From assembly GCF_008330945.1 (NCBI RefSeq), contig NZ_CP043489.1, forward strand, positions 3,111,501 to 3,175,500: a stretch of DNA of 64,000 nt, read 5' to 3'. The position numbers and the translations under genes were made by a program. Positions 34,738 through 43,029 of the stretch are shown piece by piece. Source of the DNA: Labrys sp. KNU-23 (GTDB taxonomy: Bacteria; Pseudomonadota; Alphaproteobacteria; Rhizobiales; Labraceae). Each line of letters starts with the position of its first letter. The first letter of the stretch is position 1. Below the pieces are notes generated by a model that made no database searches, had not been told where the DNA came from, and saw only the letters and a list, made by a program, of their open reading frames with translations.

Positions 34738-34861
34738 GAAGATCTCCCTGGGTCAGCTGGAGCGTTTTCGCAGACGATGATGACGCCGTCTCGACCAATG
34801 CGCCTTGCTGAAAGGCGCACGGATTTCTCGATTAAGAAGTATCTCAGGACAAAGGGGTGGA

Positions 34862-35569
34862 TCACACTGTCCGATCGAATTCCGTCAGTGCGCGTTTGGC
34901 CAGCCGGTAGAGCTGCGCCGGGCGCTTGCGTTCGGCGGTGGCGCTCGCCTTGGCATCGATCTCCTCGAGAATCTGCATTTCCATCAGCTTGCGGCGGAAG
35001 GCGCTGTCGTTGAGCGGCGTGCCCATGGCCCTCTCATAGACGGCCTTGAGCTCGGGCAGGGTGAATTGCTCGCCGAGCAGGAAGGCCGGCAGGGTGGAAT
35101 AACTCGCTTTCGAGCGTAGTCGCTCCAGGGCGGCGGCGATCAGCCTGCCATGGTCGAAGGGCAAAGGCGGGCAATGGTCGGGATCGATGCGCTCGAAACG
35201 GAGAGCGCCGGCTGCCTCGGCGGCGGCCAGGCGCTCGTCCGGCACCAGAGCCAGATAGACAATGGCGATCGACCAGCCCCGCGGGTCGCGATCCGGACCG
35301 CCGAAGCTGCGCACCTGTTCGAGATAGAGGCCGTCGAGCCTGGCCTTGCTGGCCAGGATGCGCCGCGCCGACGCCTCGATGTCGGCATCCTCCTCCGGCC
35401 TGACATAGCCGCCGATCAGGGCGAGTTCGCCGGCATGGGGATCGTATTCGCGCCGTTGCAGGCAGAGCCGCAGGCCGTCCTCGTTCAAGGTGACGAGAAC
35501 GATGTCGACCGTGGCGATCGGGCGCTGTTCAGGTCCGGCATAGGAAACGACAGGCATTTCGGCATCCAT
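34862..35569 (-). CDS. NrtR-like regulator: degenerate Nudix domain plus winged helix
   Basis: 235 residues from the ATG at 35569; ATG 35557 and GTG 35632 are alternatives, none with a good ribosome binding site. The N-terminal Nudix fold (VDIVLVTLNEDGLRLCLQRR, then GELALIGGYVRPEEDADIEA) has lost the catalytic REUxEE glutamates: the helix reads ASARRILASKA. The C-terminal 70 residues form a winged helix (FTLPELKAVYERAMGTPL, then DSAFRRKLMEMQILEE). This is the layout of NrtR, which binds ADP-ribose and represses NAD-metabolism genes. A matching AT-rich site lies upstream of this gene and upstream of the SPFH/NAD-kinase-fold pair. Confidence 0.85.
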   Translation of the reverse strand: MDAEMPVVSYAGPEQRPIATVDIVLVTLNEDGLRLCLQRREYDPHAGELALIGGYVRPEEDADIEASARRILASKARLDGLYLEQVRSFGGPDRDPRGWSIAIVYLALVPDERLAAAEAAGALRFERIDPDHCPPLPFDHGRLIAAALERLRSKASYSTLPAFLLGEQFTLPELKAVYERAMGTPLNDSAFRRKLMEMQILEEIDAKASATAERKRPAQLYRLAKRALTEFDRTV

Positions 35570-35676
35570 GCGCTGAAGAGTGGGGTAACTGCGGAACCTA
35601 AAGGCGCTCTTCACCTGGGCTGCCAATTCCACCCAATCGCCATAGCACAGCCGGAAGTGGCGGCAAGATCAAGGCG

Positions 35677-35690
35677 CAAAATGCAATTTG
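35677..35690. promoter_or_regulatory. Candidate NrtR-type operator, copy 1
   Basis: CAAAATGCAATTTG, with a palindromic CAATTTG-type core, stands in an AT-rich patch 108 bases upstream of the regulator start and 111 upstream of the divergent lipoprotein. The 14-mer differs by one base from the site at 36207-36219 plus flank. Binding is inferred. Confidence 0.45.
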
Positions 35691-35800
35691 TGATTTTAGT
35701 GACTGGCGAAGGTGCCTTCCTGCGACCGCGTGTTCGCTCGGGAACTGACCGGTGGTGCGATCCGTGGTGAAACGGCATCCGACCCGGAGCGGAGGAAGAC

Positions 35801-36106
35801 ATGCGCTCGTTTCTGTCGGCTGCCTTGCTGGCCGTTCTCGTCGCTGGCTGCGCGGCGCCGCAATCCACGGTCGTCATCAAGCCGTTTACCGGCCATGTGC
35901 CAAGGATACCCGGCAATTACGAAGCAGCAGCCCGATTGCCGGAGTCTCCGCGGCCGGCGCCGGCGCCGCCTTCCTCCTCGAGTAGTTCCTTCGATCAGAC
36001 AGGGAACTCGGTCGACGAAAATTATTGTGCCGGGGTCGTTACGCCCACCCACAGCTCCTATCGCTGGTGCAACAAGCACGGCTATCCGACGAAGGATAGG
36101 CGGTAG
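35801..36106 (+). CDS. Small putative lipoprotein
   Basis: 101 residues. A signal peptide MRSFLSAALLAVLVAGC ends in a lipobox (LVAGC, Cys at about 17), so the mature protein would be lipid-anchored in the cell envelope. A Pro/Ser-rich linker (PAPAPPSSSSSSF) leads to a short C-terminal part with two cysteines (NYCAGVV and RWCNKHGY) that may form a disulfide. GGAGGAAGAC precedes the ATG. I do not recognise a family. It lies in a relatively low-GC stretch between the NrtR-like gene and the SPFH gene. Confidence 0.65.
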   Translation: MRSFLSAALLAVLVAGCAAPQSTVVIKPFTGHVPRIPGNYEAAARLPESPRPAPAPPSSSSSSFDQTGNSVDENYCAGVVTPTHSSYRWCNKHGYPTKDRR

Positions 36107-36204
36107 GAGAAGTCTGCCCTCCATCATTCCCCGGCGAGGTTGGTACGCTCTACCCCTCTCCGCGTGCGGCCCGACACGGATCCACGCTGGCAAGACATGA
36201 ATAT

Positions 36205-36227
36205 ACAAAATACAATTTGCACTTTGT
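36205..36227. promoter_or_regulatory. Candidate NrtR-type operator, copy 2, upstream of the SPFH gene
   Basis: A 23-base near-palindrome begins ACAAAATACAA, has a central T, and ends TTGCACTTTGT; nine of eleven pairs match. TTGCAC inside it (36218-36223) can serve as a -35 with TAAAAC 17 bases later, so a bound repressor would block the promoter. It shares CAAAAT-CAATTTG with the site at 35677. Confidence 0.5.
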
Positions 36228-36281
36228 AATTTAATGAATTAAAACGACCGCAATCGATCCCGACCAACTCAGGAGCCAGTC

Positions 36282-37337
36282 ATGGCCACCATTCGCCGCT
36301 ATCCCTTCGTCAGCCACGCCCGCGTCGAGGCCTCGTCCTTCCTCGGCGTCTACAGGCGGGGCAGCCTCGCCCGGGCGGGTAGGGGCCAGGCCGTGTGGTT
36401 CTCGCCCCAGGGCAGCACTTCGCTGGTCGAGGTGCCGGCCGACGACCGCAACCACATCGTCGCCATCGCCGGGCGCACCGCCGATTTCCAGGCGGTGAGC
36501 GTGCAGGGGCTGGCGAGCTGGCGCGCCCAGGAGCCGGCGCTGCTGGCCGAGCGCATCGATTTTTCCATCGATCTGCGCACCGGCGCCTATCGCGCCGATC
36601 CCCTGACCCAGGTGGAGAACCTGATCGACGGTCTGGTGAAGACGGCGGTCGAGCGTTTCCTTTCCACCCGCAGCATCGGCGCCGTGCTGGCCGAAGGCGT
36701 CGGCACATTGCTGGTCGAGGTGGAGCGGGATCTTGCCGCTACCGCCGCGCTGTCGGCGATCGGCATTGCCCTCACCGGGATTCATTTGTCCGATCTCACG
36801 CCGGCACCGGAACTGGTGCGGGCCCTGCGCCAGCCGACGGCGGAAAAGCTGCAGCAGGCCGCCGACGAGGCGACCTTTGCCCGCCGCGCAGCCGCTGTCG
36901 AGAAGGAGGCCGCGATCGCCGAGAACGAGACCAAGGCCAAGATCCGGCTGGAGGAAGAGCGCGGGCGGCTGTTCGAGCGCGAGCGCGAAAACGAGCTCGC
37001 CCAGGCACGTACGGCTGTCGACAAGAACATGGTTGCTGCCGAGGGCGAGGCGACGGCTCGCGAGCTGACGGCGCGCAGCCAGGCGGTGACACGCGGTGTC
37101 GCCTCGGAGGCCGAAGCCGAAGCGATCCGCCGGCTCGATGAGGCCAAGCTCGTCGGCGAGCGTGTCCGAGCCGAGATCGCCAACACCCTGCCGGTGCTGA
37201 TCCCGGTGGCCGAAGCCCTCAAGGAAGCCTTCGCCAATGCCAAGGTCGGCACGCTCAATCTCGGCCCCGACGTGCTGGCCCAGCTCGGTACCGTGCTCGG
37301 CGCGTCCCTGGCCAAGGGCGAGAAACAGGCAAGGTGA
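36282..37337 (+). CDS. SPFH/band 7 domain protein
   Basis: 351 residues. An SPFH-type beta-rich domain occupies about residues 1-165 (FLGVYRRGSLARAGRGQAVWFSPQGS, then RIDFSIDLRTGAYRADPL) and a long charged helical region, likely coiled coil, about 190-290 (AAAVEKEAAIAENETKAKIRLEEERGR and ARELTARSQAVTRG). No membrane segment or signal is visible, unlike HflK/stomatin proteins, so it is probably a cytosolic or peripheral oligomer-forming scaffold. AGGAG lies seven bases before the ATG. It is 28 bases upstream of an NAD-kinase-fold gene and preceded by the candidate NrtR operator. Function unknown. Confidence 0.82.
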   Translation: MATIRRYPFVSHARVEASSFLGVYRRGSLARAGRGQAVWFSPQGSTSLVEVPADDRNHIVAIAGRTADFQAVSVQGLASWRAQEPALLAERIDFSIDLRTGAYRADPLTQVENLIDGLVKTAVERFLSTRSIGAVLAEGVGTLLVEVERDLAATAALSAIGIALTGIHLSDLTPAPELVRALRQPTAEKLQQAADEATFARRAAAVEKEAAIAENETKAKIRLEEERGRLFERERENELAQARTAVDKNMVAAEGEATARELTARSQAVTRGVASEAEAEAIRRLDEAKLVGERVRAEIANTLPVLIPVAEALKEAFANAKVGTLNLGPDVLAQLGTVLGASLAKGEKQAR

Positions 37338-37365
37338 GCGCAACCCCACCACTTAGGAATCCGCT

Positions 37366-38256
37366 ATGTCCCTTCTCGCCCCCCGTGTCATCCTTGTCAG
37401 GCGCGAGACCGATCTCGATCGCATCCGCGCAAGCTACACCAGTGCCGCCGCAGCGCGCTTCGTATTGGAACGCAAGGGCCTGACCCTGGAAGCGGTGGAA
37501 GACATGCATCGGCGCTTCACCGAGGCATTGCATCGTATCAGGGCCGCCATCCCGGCGGACTGGCGCCAGGCCACCATCCTGAGGGCCGATGTCGAGCGTT
37601 TCGTCTTCGGCCCGGAGGATGTCGTGCTGGCTGTCGGCCAGGACGGTCTGGTCGCCAATGTCGCCAAATATCTCGACGGCCAGGTCGTCATCGGCATCGA
37701 TCCCTTTCCGGGGCTGAATGCCGGTGCCCTGGTTCGGTTCGGCGTCGGTGATACGGAGCAGGCCTTGCGGGAGGCGGTGAAAGGCAGCATCCGCGTGGAG
37801 GAGCGGGTGATGGCCGAGGCGCGGCTCGACCAGGGCGAACGCCTGCTGGCCCTCAACGAGATTTTCGTGGGTCATGCCAGCCACCAGTCGGCGCGCTACA
37901 CGTTGTCCTGCGGCGGGCAGAGCGAGCGCCAGTCCTCCTCCGGCCTGATCGTCGCCACGGGAACCGGCGCGACCGGCTGGGCCGCCTCGATCCTCAACGC
38001 CACCCATGCCAGCCTGGACCTATCGCCGGTGCAGCCTCGTCTCGGCTTCCTGGTTCGCGAGGCCTGGCCGGGGCCCACCACCGGCACCGAGCTGGTACGG
38101 GGGCTGGTGGGGGAGGCCCCTGTCGTCGTGACCTCCGAAATGGATGGCGGCACCATCTTTGCCGATGGCATCGAAAGCGATCATCTCGCCTTCGACTGGG
38201 GCCGCCGCGTCGAGATCGCGCCCTCGGCGAGGCGGCTGAGGCTGGCCGTGCCGTGA
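37366..38256 (+). CDS. NAD-kinase-fold protein (NADK/diacylglycerol kinase superfamily)
   Basis: 296 residues. The NAD-kinase pattern is visible but altered: GQDGLVANVAKYL replaces GGDGTxLxAAR near residue 88, keeping the catalytic Asp; LLALNEIFVGH gives the NE motif near 163; GLIVATGTGATGWAAS near 193 matches the second glycine-rich loop; and VTSEMDGGTIFADG near 255 resembles the GQ/DG end motif. It likely phosphorylates NAD or a similar nucleotide. The true housekeeping NAD kinase is probably elsewhere, so this looks like a specialised paralogue tied to the SPFH protein in one operon. Confidence 0.78.
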   Translation: MSLLAPRVILVRRETDLDRIRASYTSAAAARFVLERKGLTLEAVEDMHRRFTEALHRIRAAIPADWRQATILRADVERFVFGPEDVVLAVGQDGLVANVAKYLDGQVVIGIDPFPGLNAGALVRFGVGDTEQALREAVKGSIRVEERVMAEARLDQGERLLALNEIFVGHASHQSARYTLSCGGQSERQSSSGLIVATGTGATGWAASILNATHASLDLSPVQPRLGFLVREAWPGPTTGTELVRGLVGEAPVVVTSEMDGGTIFADGIESDHLAFDWGRRVEIAPSARRLRLAVP

Positions 38257-38429
38257 GCCTTGGGGCCGGGCCCTTGGGGCAAGACGTCGCGGGGGTTACG
38301 CCGGATCGCGCGCCATGGTATCGGCTTGCTCATCTCATTCGGTGTCGGCCACCACTCATCAGGTTGGCCTCGATGCGTCTCCTCCCCGAAACACCGACAT
38401 CCCGGGAGGCCAGTTCTTAGGAGTGTACC

Positions 38430-39617
38430 GTGCGCTTTGCTTCCGTGACCGATCGTTTGGCCGATTTGGGTGCGGCGAAATGGGCCGTGCATTTCGAAGC
38501 GCGCCGCCGCGTTGCGGCCGGGGAGCCGATCATCGAGCTCACCATCGGCGAGCCTGACACGCCGGCGCCGCAGGCGCTGATCGATACCGCCGTCGCCAGC
38601 CTGCAGGCGCGCCGCATTCGCTATTCGGGCGGGCGCGGCGAGCCATCCGTGCTGCAGGCCATCGCCGCCAAATATTCCAAACGCACCGGCCGCACCATCA
38701 CCACTGACAATGCCGCCTATATGCCCGGCACCCAGACTGCCCTCTACGCCGCCCTCGCCGCCCTGGCCGAAGCCGGCAACGAGGTCCTGGTGGGCGATCC
38801 GCTCTATGCCACCTATGAAGGCGTGATCCGTGCCAGCGGTGCCGATATCGTGCTGGTCCCGCTCGACCCTGCCAATGGCTTCCATCTGCGTGCCGAGGAC
38901 CTGGAAGCCCGCATCACGCCGCGTTCGCGCGTCCTGCTGCTCAACTCGCCGCACAATCCGACCGGCGCCACGCTGTCGCGTGACGAGATCGCCGCCATCG
39001 TCGATGTCTGCCGGCGTCACGACCTGTGGATCGTCTCCGACGAAGTCTATGAGATGCTGTCCTATGGCGCCCCCTTCGCCTCGCCTTTCGACTTGGCCGA
39101 GGGAGCCGAGCGCACCGTGGTGGTATCCTCTCTCTCCAAGTCGCACATGCTGCCGGGCATGCGCGCCGGCTGGTGTGTCGGGCCGGCGGAATTCATCGAG
39201 CGCCTGCTGCCTCTGTCGGAGATGATGCTGTTCGGCGGCCAGCCCTTCATCCAGGACATGGCAGCCTATGCGCTCAGCGAAACCTTCGCCGAATGCGCCG
39301 AGAGCGCCGAGAGCTTCCGCGTGCGGGCCGAGATCCTGCCCGAGATGCTCGCCAATGCGCCGGGCCTGCGCTGCCCCAGGCCGGAAGGCGGCATGTTCGC
39401 CATGGTCGACGTCTCCGGCACCGGCATTGACGGCGAGGCCTTTGCCTGGCGCCTGCTCGAAGAGGAGAAGGTCGCCGTCATGCCCGGCGCTTCCTTCGGC
39501 CAGCAGGCAGCGGGCCATGTGCGCGTCGCCCTCAGTTCCGATGCCTCGCAGTTGCGCGAAGCCGCCAGCCGCATGGTCAGCCTGGCGATCCGGCTGAGCC
39601 AGGGCAAGGCCGCCTGA
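38430..39617 (+). CDS. aruH: PLP-dependent aminotransferase, arginine-pyruvate transaminase-like (AruH)
   Basis: 395 residues, class I/II fold type I. Key motifs: YSGGRGEPSVLQAIAAKY near residue 69, NSPHNPTGA near 173, DEVYEML near 205 and SLSKSHMLPGMRAGW with the PLP lysine near 235. The SLSKSH motif and the protein as recalled match AruH of Pseudomonas aeruginosa, which moves the alpha-amino group of arginine to pyruvate, giving 2-ketoarginine. The next gene encodes the matching decarboxylase, as in aruHI. The start is GTG at 38430 with AGGAG eight bases upstream. Confidence 0.8.
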   Translation: MRFASVTDRLADLGAAKWAVHFEARRRVAAGEPIIELTIGEPDTPAPQALIDTAVASLQARRIRYSGGRGEPSVLQAIAAKYSKRTGRTITTDNAAYMPGTQTALYAALAALAEAGNEVLVGDPLYATYEGVIRASGADIVLVPLDPANGFHLRAEDLEARITPRSRVLLLNSPHNPTGATLSRDEIAAIVDVCRRHDLWIVSDEVYEMLSYGAPFASPFDLAEGAERTVVVSSLSKSHMLPGMRAGWCVGPAEFIERLLPLSEMMLFGGQPFIQDMAAYALSETFAECAESAESFRVRAEILPEMLANAPGLRCPRPEGGMFAMVDVSGTGIDGEAFAWRLLEEEKVAVMPGASFGQQAAGHVRVALSSDASQLREAASRMVSLAIRLSQGKAA

Positions 39618-39628
39618 GGCAAGATTTT

Positions 39629-39750
39629 CCTTCTCCCCTTGCGGGAGAAGGTGTCCCGAAGGGACGGATGAGGGGTCTTGCAACGCCAGCCGTATATGGC
39701 GTGCCACCCCTCATCCCCCTGCCGGGACCTTCTCCCGCAAGGGGAGAAGG
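39629..39750. repeat. Family C palindromic element between aruH and aruI
   Basis: CCTTCTCCCCTTGCGGGAG (from 39629) and CTCCCGCAAGGGGAGAAGG (to 39750) mirror each other; internally TCCCGAAGGGACGGATGAGGGG faces its complement around ACCCCTCATCCCC. This is the well-known rhizobial intergenic element with the GGATGAGGGG core. It separates two genes that otherwise look co-transcribed. Confidence 0.85.
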
Positions 39751-39793
39751 GAGACGTGTCCTGCAAGATAATAACCGCATCCACGGGGGAACC

Positions 39794-41386
39794 ATGGCCG
39801 AACATCCTCATCTCGGTACGCTCATTCCGCAATTGCTGGTCGAACGCGGCATCGACACGGTGTTCGGCATTCCCGGCGTGCATACGGTCGAGCTCTATCG
39901 CGGCATTCCCGGGTCCGGGCTCACCCACATCACGCCGCGCCACGAGCAGGGCGCCGGCTTCATGGCCGACGGCTATGCCAGGGCGACCGGCAAGCCTGCC
40001 GCCTGCTTCATCGTCACCGGCCCCGGCCTTCTCAACATCGCCACCGCCATGGGGCAGGCCCTGGCCGACAGCATCCCGATGCTGGTGATCACCACGCTGA
40101 ACCCGCGCCAGACCCTCGGCCGCGGTGAGGGGCATCTCCACGAATTGCGCGGCCAGTCCGTGGTCGGCCGCGAGGTGTCCGCCCTCGCCTTGACGATCTG
40201 GACCGCAGACCAGCTCATTCCCGCCTTCGACGAAGCCTTCGCCTTCATGGCTTCCGCGCGTCCCGGCCCGGTACTGATCGAAATCCCGATCGACCTGTTG
40301 TCCGAGCCCTTCCCGGGGCCGGTCACGAGCATGCGCAAGCCGGCCGGCCCGCCGGTGCCGCGTACCGATGATGTCGAGGCGGCCGCGGCCCTGATCGCCA
40401 AGGCGAAGAAGCCGCTGGTGATCGCCGGCGGCGGTGCGGTCGCCGGCGCCGATGCCGTTCGCGGGCTGGTCGAGAAGCTGGGCGCCGCCACGCTGCTCAC
40501 CGCCAATGCCAAGGGCATCTTGCCATCAGGACACCCGCTGCTGGCCGGTGGCTGCATGCTCACCCCCTCGCTGCATCGGGCCATCGGCGAGGCCGATCTC
40601 GTGCTGGCCCTCGGCACCGAGCTGGGCGAAACCGAATTCTGGTATGAGCTCGATGGGCTGAAGCTCAACGGTGCGGTGATCCGCGTCGACATCGACCCGC
40701 GCCAGTTGCACCGCAATGCCCGCCCGTCGCTGCCGGTGGTGGGCGACGCCGGCCGCTTCGCCGCCGCGCTGGCGCCGCTGGTCAAGACGATCGAGGGCGG
40801 TGCCGCCTATGCCCGGCAGCTGCAGGCCGCGCGTCTCGATGGTGCGGATCCGCGTTATGTCCGGCATCGCCCGCTGCTCGACGCGATCTGGCAGGTACTG
40901 CCCGAGGCCGTCGTCGCGGCCGATTCCACTGCGGCCAGCTATGGCGGCAACTTCATGGCCGAGCCGCCGGCGGCCCGACGCTGGATGAGTGCGGCCACCG
41001 GCTTCGGCACGCTCGGTTATGCCTTGCCGGCGGCCATCGGTGCCAAGGTCGGCCGTCCCAAGGTTCCGGTGGTCTGCATCATCGGCGATGGCGGCCTGCA
41101 GTTCACGCTGCCCGAGCTTGCCAGCGCCGCCGATGCCGGCGCCCCGATCATCGTGCTGCTCTGGAACGACCAGCGCTATGGCGAGATCGAGGAATATATG
41201 GTCCGCAACCAGATCGCCCCGCTCGGCGTGTGCTTGCAGGCGACCGATTTCAGTGCCGCGGCCAAGGCCTTCGGCGCCAGCCATGTCGCTGCCCGCTCCC
41301 TCGGCGAGGTCAAGGAAGCCCTGCTTGCTGCAGCCGGTGCGCCGGTCACCACCATCATCGAGATGGACGCGTCGCAATACGCCTGA
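39794..41386 (+). CDS. aruI: 5-guanidino-2-oxopentanoate (2-ketoarginine) decarboxylase-like ThDP enzyme (AruI)
   Basis: 530 residues, thiamine diphosphate-dependent decarboxylase of the acetolactate synthase superfamily. The N-terminal domain has the catalytic Glu in PRHEQGAGFMADGYAR near residue 46-60; the C-terminal ThDP motif GDGG...NDQRYG runs from about 434 to 462. It should decarboxylate 2-ketoarginine to 4-guanidinobutyraldehyde. Assignment rests on family resemblance and on the AruH-like neighbour. The ATG at 39794 has GGGGGAA upstream; an upstream frame to 39668 lies in the repeat. An aldehyde dehydrogenase and guanidinobutyrase, the next steps in Pseudomonas, are absent from the window. 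Confidence 0.8.
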   Translation: MAEHPHLGTLIPQLLVERGIDTVFGIPGVHTVELYRGIPGSGLTHITPRHEQGAGFMADGYARATGKPAACFIVTGPGLLNIATAMGQALADSIPMLVITTLNPRQTLGRGEGHLHELRGQSVVGREVSALALTIWTADQLIPAFDEAFAFMASARPGPVLIEIPIDLLSEPFPGPVTSMRKPAGPPVPRTDDVEAAAALIAKAKKPLVIAGGGAVAGADAVRGLVEKLGAATLLTANAKGILPSGHPLLAGGCMLTPSLHRAIGEADLVLALGTELGETEFWYELDGLKLNGAVIRVDIDPRQLHRNARPSLPVVGDAGRFAAALAPLVKTIEGGAAYARQLQAARLDGADPRYVRHRPLLDAIWQVLPEAVVAADSTAASYGGNFMAEPPAARRWMSAATGFGTLGYALPAAIGAKVGRPKVPVVCIIGDGGLQFTLPELASAADAGAPIIVLLWNDQRYGEIEEYMVRNQIAPLGVCLQATDFSAAAKAFGASHVAARSLGEVKEALLAAAGAPVTTIIEMDASQYA

Positions 41387-41560
41387 TCCGTGTCGCGATC
41401 GGCATGAAGGACGCCATGAAAAGACTAGAAATGGCGCCTTCATTTGCTGGAAATTTCGAGCGCCGATCGATGGTCGCGAATCGAATTCCGCTCGACTGGA
41501 GCGTTTTGTGATTTCTCGGAATCGCCGAGAACCGCAAAGACGCGTCGAACCAAACAGTGT

Positions 41561-41596
41561 GAGCAAAGCGTGTTTCCGTCTAAACGCGCTTTGCTC
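41561..41596 (+). promoter_or_regulatory. Hairpin directly before the acyl-CoA dehydrogenase ribosome binding site
   Basis: GAGCAAAGCG (41561-41570) pairs perfectly with CGCTTTGCTC (41587-41596), with an inner TGTTT/AAACG extension. The likely ribosome binding site AGGGGGA starts two bases after the stem. It may be a dispersed repeat or may affect translation start; the rest of the 225-base gap is unremarkable. Confidence 0.4.
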
Positions 41597-41611
41597 CAGG
41601 GGGAAACGCCG

Positions 41612-42775
41612 ATGCAGTTCGCATTGACCGAAGAGCAGGACATGCTGGTCGAAACGGTGCGCCGTTTCGTCGAGGAAGAGCTCTATCCGCATGAGGCATT
41701 GGTCGAGCGCACCGATGAAGTGCCCGACGACCTCGCAGCCGAGATCAAGAAGAAGGCGATGGAGGTCGGCCTTTACGCCGCCAACATGCCGATGGAACTT
41801 GGCGGCGGCGGCCTCGATGCCGTCGGCGTCGCTCTGCTGGAGCGCGAGCTCGGCCGCGCCAACTACGGCCTGCAGATGGTGGTGGCTCGCCCCTCCAACA
41901 TCCTCCAGGGCTGCCAGGGTACCCAGCGCGAGCGCTGGCTGCTGCCCGCGATCCGTGGCGAGCGCGTCGACTGCCTAGCCATGACCGAGCCGGGTGCGGG
42001 TTCCGACGTGCGCTCGATGAAGACCAAGGCCGTCCGTAAGGGCGACAGCTATGTCATCAATGGCCAGAAGCACTTCATCAGCCATGCCGACAAGGCCGAT
42101 TTCATCATCCTGTTCGCCGTCACCGGCACCGAGGAAACCAAGCGCGGCCCCCGCAACCAGATCTCCGGCTTCCTGGTCGACAAGGACACGCCCGGCCTGA
42201 CGGTGCGCCCCGGCCCGCATGCGCTGTCGCATCGCGGCTATCACAATTGCGAGCTCTATTTCGACGACTGCGTCATCCCGGCCGACCAGCTTCTCGGCGA
42301 GGAAGGCAAGGGCTTCGACCTGATGAGCGAATGGCTCGGCGCCACACGCCTCACCGTGGCGGCCACCTCGGTCGGCCGGGCGCGCCGGGTGATGGACGAG
42401 ACCTTGGCCTGGGCCGGCCAGCGCAAGCAGTTCGGCCAGGCGATTTCGCAATTCCAGGGTATTTCCTTCCCGCTCGCCGATCTCGCGGTGGAGCTTGAAG
42501 CAGCCGACCTTCTCACCCTGCGGGCCGCCTGGCTGCTCGACCAGGGCAAGGCGACCGATGCCGATTTCGCCATGGCCAAGCTGGCGGCCTCCGAGATGCT
42601 CGGCAAACTGACCGACAGGGCGATCCAGACCTTCGGCGGCATGGGCCTGATGGACACCCTGCCGATCGCCGGCTGGTGGAAGGACGCCAGGGTCGAGCGC
42701 ATCTGGGACGGCACCAGCGAGATCCAGCGCCTTATCATCGCGCGGCAGATGCTGCGCCCGCATGAGGGGCGTTGA
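41612..42775 (+). CDS. Acyl-CoA dehydrogenase family protein
   Basis: 387 residues, standard length. N-terminal helical domain; the flavin-contact motif MTEPGAGSDVRSMKT near residue 127; the C-terminal four-helix domain with QRKQFGQAISQFQGI near 275 and QTFGGMGLMDTLPI near 340. The motif that carries the catalytic glutamate in medium/short-chain enzymes (YEGTSQIQ) reads WDGTSEIQ here, with Asp instead of Glu, so the base may differ. It would oxidise an acyl-CoA to the 2-enoyl-CoA with FAD and electron-transfer flavoprotein. Context (AruHI upstream, CoA ligase and hydratase downstream) suggests a guanidino- or amino-acyl-CoA substrate. Confidence 0.88.
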   Translation: MQFALTEEQDMLVETVRRFVEEELYPHEALVERTDEVPDDLAAEIKKKAMEVGLYAANMPMELGGGGLDAVGVALLERELGRANYGLQMVVARPSNILQGCQGTQRERWLLPAIRGERVDCLAMTEPGAGSDVRSMKTKAVRKGDSYVINGQKHFISHADKADFIILFAVTGTEETKRGPRNQISGFLVDKDTPGLTVRPGPHALSHRGYHNCELYFDDCVIPADQLLGEEGKGFDLMSEWLGATRLTVAATSVGRARRVMDETLAWAGQRKQFGQAISQFQGISFPLADLAVELEAADLLTLRAAWLLDQGKATDADFAMAKLAASEMLGKLTDRAIQTFGGMGLMDTLPIAGWWKDARVERIWDGTSEIQRLIIARQMLRPHEGR

Positions 42776-42805
42776 GGCGGTGTCCCGAAACAATTGAGGC
42801 GCCAC

Positions 42806-42905
42806 CTTTGTGATGCCCGGGTTCGACCCGGGCATCCAGAGGCCCCGTTGCCGAGGTCCGGAGGGAGGAACTGGATTGCCGGGTCAAGCCCGGCAATGAC
42901 AAAGG
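42806..42905. repeat. Family B REP-like palindrome pair
   Basis: CCTTTGTGATGCCCGGG opens and CGGCAATGACAAAGG closes the element; each half is a palindrome (GCCCGGG...CCCGGGC; ATTGCCGGG...CCCGGCAAT). It fills the gap between the acyl-CoA dehydrogenase and SIS genes. Confidence 0.8.
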
Positions 42906-43029
42906 TCGAACCATCTCGATTCGTTTCGTGACGGATGAGCTCAAAATGGCAGCGCTTGGCGGGAGCATCATGATCGTGCAGGAAGGAATACCTCTCCCGC
43001 ATGCAACAGCCAGTTCCCGGAAGATTGCC

